DNA from: Pseudobdellovibrionaceae bacterium
GTDB taxonomy: Bacteria > Bdellovibrionota > Bdellovibrionia > Bdellovibrionales > Bdellovibrionaceae
DNA: 7,481 nt
NCBI GenBank assembly: GCA_947374445.1
Contig: CANCBY010000117.1
Location: 1-7,481, forward strand
Direction: 5' to 3'
The translations under genes and the position numbers were made by a program. Below the pieces are notes generated by a model. It searched no databases, was not told the DNA's origin, and worked only from the letters and a program-made list of their open reading frames with translations. This document shows, piece after piece, positions 6,390 to 7,481 of this stretch. Each line of letters starts with the position of its first letter. Position 1 is the first letter of the stretch.

Positions 6390-6417
6390 TTAAGTCTCAG
6401 CATGATTCAGTCGATAA
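6390..6417 (+). promoter_or_regulatory. Sigma-28 (FliA)-like promoter for the exported coiled-coil gene
   Basis: TAAG (6391-6394), 15 bases, then GTCGATAA (6410-6417) matches TAAA-N15-GCCGATAA with one mismatch in each box. In the long form, TTAAGTCT (6390-6397) matches TAAAGTTT at six of eight positions with a 12-base gap. Transcription would start shortly after 6417, leaving a leader of about 80-90 bases before ATG 6508, close to the leader length at the other sigma-28 site. It is weaker than the 2136-2162 match and needs a mapped start. Confidence 0.5.
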
Positions 6418-6507
6418 ACCATCGAATCCGTTTTGATTTTTTTGCTGAAGTTATAGCAATTAATTTTTTCGGAGAGTTAGTCGGTAGCCAATTTTGAGGA
6501 GTTTCGC

Positions 6508-7481
6508 ATGAAGAACATGAAACATTTCCTGGCCAGCATGATCGTCAATGCAGCGATAACAGTCGCGATGACATTCGCGATGACACTTGTCTCTGCCAAG
6601 TCTCACGCACAAATGTGGGGAGCTGGAGTCTACGGCGGAATGAGCCAATGCCCTTACCAAGTCGATGTGGGCGATGCCGCAACTGATATTGCAGATGCTA
6701 TCGATCAGCTCAACGAAGACATGAGCAATTTAAAAGAGAAGCAATCTGACGCGCAAAAAGAGGCTCGTGAAGCGAAGCGTGATTATGAATCAGGTCGAGA
6801 TACGGTTTCTCGATACGGACTTTCAAAAGAATCCGTGAGTCTTCTTGAGAAACATATTTCGTCTCCAAAGACTTGCGGTCAATATGATAACTTTCTTTGT
6901 AAGGATGGAAAATGCTCTGCTTCTCCGACGAAGTGTAATACTTCTAAAGATGGGGCTGATTCAAAAGGCGGAAGCTCAGCTGATGCTGGTTCGGGCTGGC
7001 AGTGTGGAACAGAAGATACAAGTGATTTTCCAGGTTGGGATAAAGCCTGTGACGTAACTAAAGCTGGTTATGTTGATGCTGCTAAAGCTTGTGACTTCGG
7101 AAATAAAATAGACAGCTCGAAATCCTATGCAAAGTTTGATCGATCGAAATGCGTCGATGGACTTTCAAAGTGGCAAAAGTCATACGATATTTGGAAGAAA
7201 AAAGATGCGGAATCTAACGATCTAAAACAACAAATTGCTGATATTAAAAGTCGCATCAAAGTAGCTCAAAAAGACTATAAAAAAGAAGTTAAAGAATACC
7301 AACGCGAGCAACAAAAATCACAAACTGAAGGTGGTTGTGTTCAGTGTATGCTTGCTGGAAATGGTTACGTTTCTCAGCCAAAGCGTTCCAACACCGGCGA
7401 AATTATCGCCAACGTAGGACTTGGTATTGCTGCCATGTATTTCGGCCAGCAACAGAATCAATACATCTCTGATAATAACGC
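6508..7481 (+). CDS. Exported cysteine-rich coiled-coil protein of unknown function, 3' end missing
   Basis: ATG at 6508 follows GAGGAG (6496-6501) by six bases. The frame is open to the window edge, giving 324 complete codons. Residues 1-34 are a Sec signal peptide with a hydrophobic core and SHA-Q cleavage near 34. The mature part begins QMWGAGVYGG. Predicted coiled coil spans about 60-97 (IDQLNEDMSNLKEKQ onward). A central region (about 120-218) holds eight of the eleven visible cysteines (123, 131, 136, 143, 166, 181, 195, 215) and a Gly/Ser-rich linker at 149-163. A second, strongly charged coiled coil runs 219-274. A CVQC pair (277-280) follows, then GEIIANVGLGIAAMYFG (297-313), a hydrophobic helix that could insert in a membrane or pack on a partner. 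C48 is the remaining cysteine. Even cysteine spacing in an exported protein suggests disulfides. No known domain is recognised. It is divergent from the kinase-secretin-ATPase unit and may be a periplasmic or surface partner of the pilus. Confidence 0.88.
   Translation, partial: MKNMKHFLASMIVNAAITVAMTFAMTLVSAKSHAQMWGAGVYGGMSQCPYQVDVGDAATDIADAIDQLNEDMSNLKEKQSDAQKEAREAKRDYESGRDTVSRYGLSKESVSLLEKHISSPKTCGQYDNFLCKDGKCSASPTKCNTSKDGADSKGGSSADAGSGWQCGTEDTSDFPGWDKACDVTKAGYVDAAKACDFGNKIDSSKSYAKFDRSKCVDGLSKWQKSYDIWKKKDAESNDLKQQIADIKSRIKVAQKDYKKEVKEYQREQQKSQTEGGCVQCMLAGNGYVSQPKRSNTGEIIANVGLGIAAMYFGQQQNQYISDNN
6553..6588 (+). repeat. Three tandem 12-bp units in the signal peptide
   Basis: Units 6553-6564, 6565-6576 and 6577-6588 each begin GCGAT and encode AITV, AMTF and AMTL in the hydrophobic core of the signal peptide. 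Units two and three share TCGCGATGACA (6563-6573 and 6575-6585) exactly. Loss or gain of a unit would keep the frame and change the core length by four residues. Confidence 0.7.

Noticed and set aside
6294..6497. Plus-strand open frame of 67 codons from ATG 6294, across the divergent spacer (open further upstream to 6171).
   Set aside because: No Shine-Dalgarno site, composition unlike a protein, part lies antisense to the kinase gene, and it runs over the dyads and the promoter match.
6845..7057. Plus-strand 70-codon frame within the exported coiled-coil gene.
   Set aside because: Out of frame with the longer gene, which has a strong ribosome site and signal peptide. It runs through codons of the Cys-rich region.
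1..7481. CRISPR array, tRNA/rRNA, insertion sequence or attachment site.
   Set aside because: No regularly spaced repeats, tRNA-like cloverleaf, transposase fragment or paired terminal repeats were seen on either strand by eye.

Overview
The window looks like a chromosomal segment of a Gram-negative, flagellated bacterium. A member of the Bdellovibrionota (Bdellovibrio-like) is the best guess. This is an inference from three things: AKIII-type lysC translationally coupled to lysA next to Tad/Flp pilus genes; sigma-28 (FliA)-type promoter matches in front of two poorly characterised genes; and a large exported, Cys-rich coiled-coil protein with no family I recognise. Taxonomy was not tested against any database.

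Layout. (1) 1-2108, plus strand: the 3' two-thirds of lysC (aspartokinase III type, cut by the window edge) and lysA (diaminopimelate decarboxylase), overlapping by 4 bases. (2) 2109-2743, plus strand: a spacer with a near-perfect sigma-28 promoter, a strong Shine-Dalgarno site, a 138-residue orphan protein with a GTG start, and a textbook intrinsic terminator. The terminator lies inside the 3' coding end of the convergent gene. (3) 6265-2652, minus strand: a three-gene unit transcribed towards lysA. It encodes a soluble receiver-histidine kinase hybrid, a CpaC/RcpA-type Tad secretin and a CpaF/TadA-type secretion ATPase. The last two overlap by ATGA. The secretin ribosome site can fold into a hairpin. 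(4) 6266-6507: a 242-bp divergent intergenic region with two dyad symmetries and a second sigma-28-like promoter facing right. (5) 6508-end, plus strand: an exported, cysteine-rich, two-coiled-coil protein, open at the window edge.

How it may fit together. lysC and lysA supply lysine and consume meso-DAP, and look like ordinary housekeeping. The minus-strand unit gives two Tad machine parts, the outer-membrane pore and the motor, plus a likely regulator. The inner-membrane platform (tadB/tadC), assembly protein (cpaB), prepilin peptidase (cpaA) and pilin (flp) are not in the window, so the Tad system is either split or continues elsewhere. The two plus-strand genes flanking this unit both carry sigma-28-like promoters at a similar distance (about 85-95 bases) from their start codons. 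This suggests both are expressed in the motile phase and possibly belong to the same surface programme.
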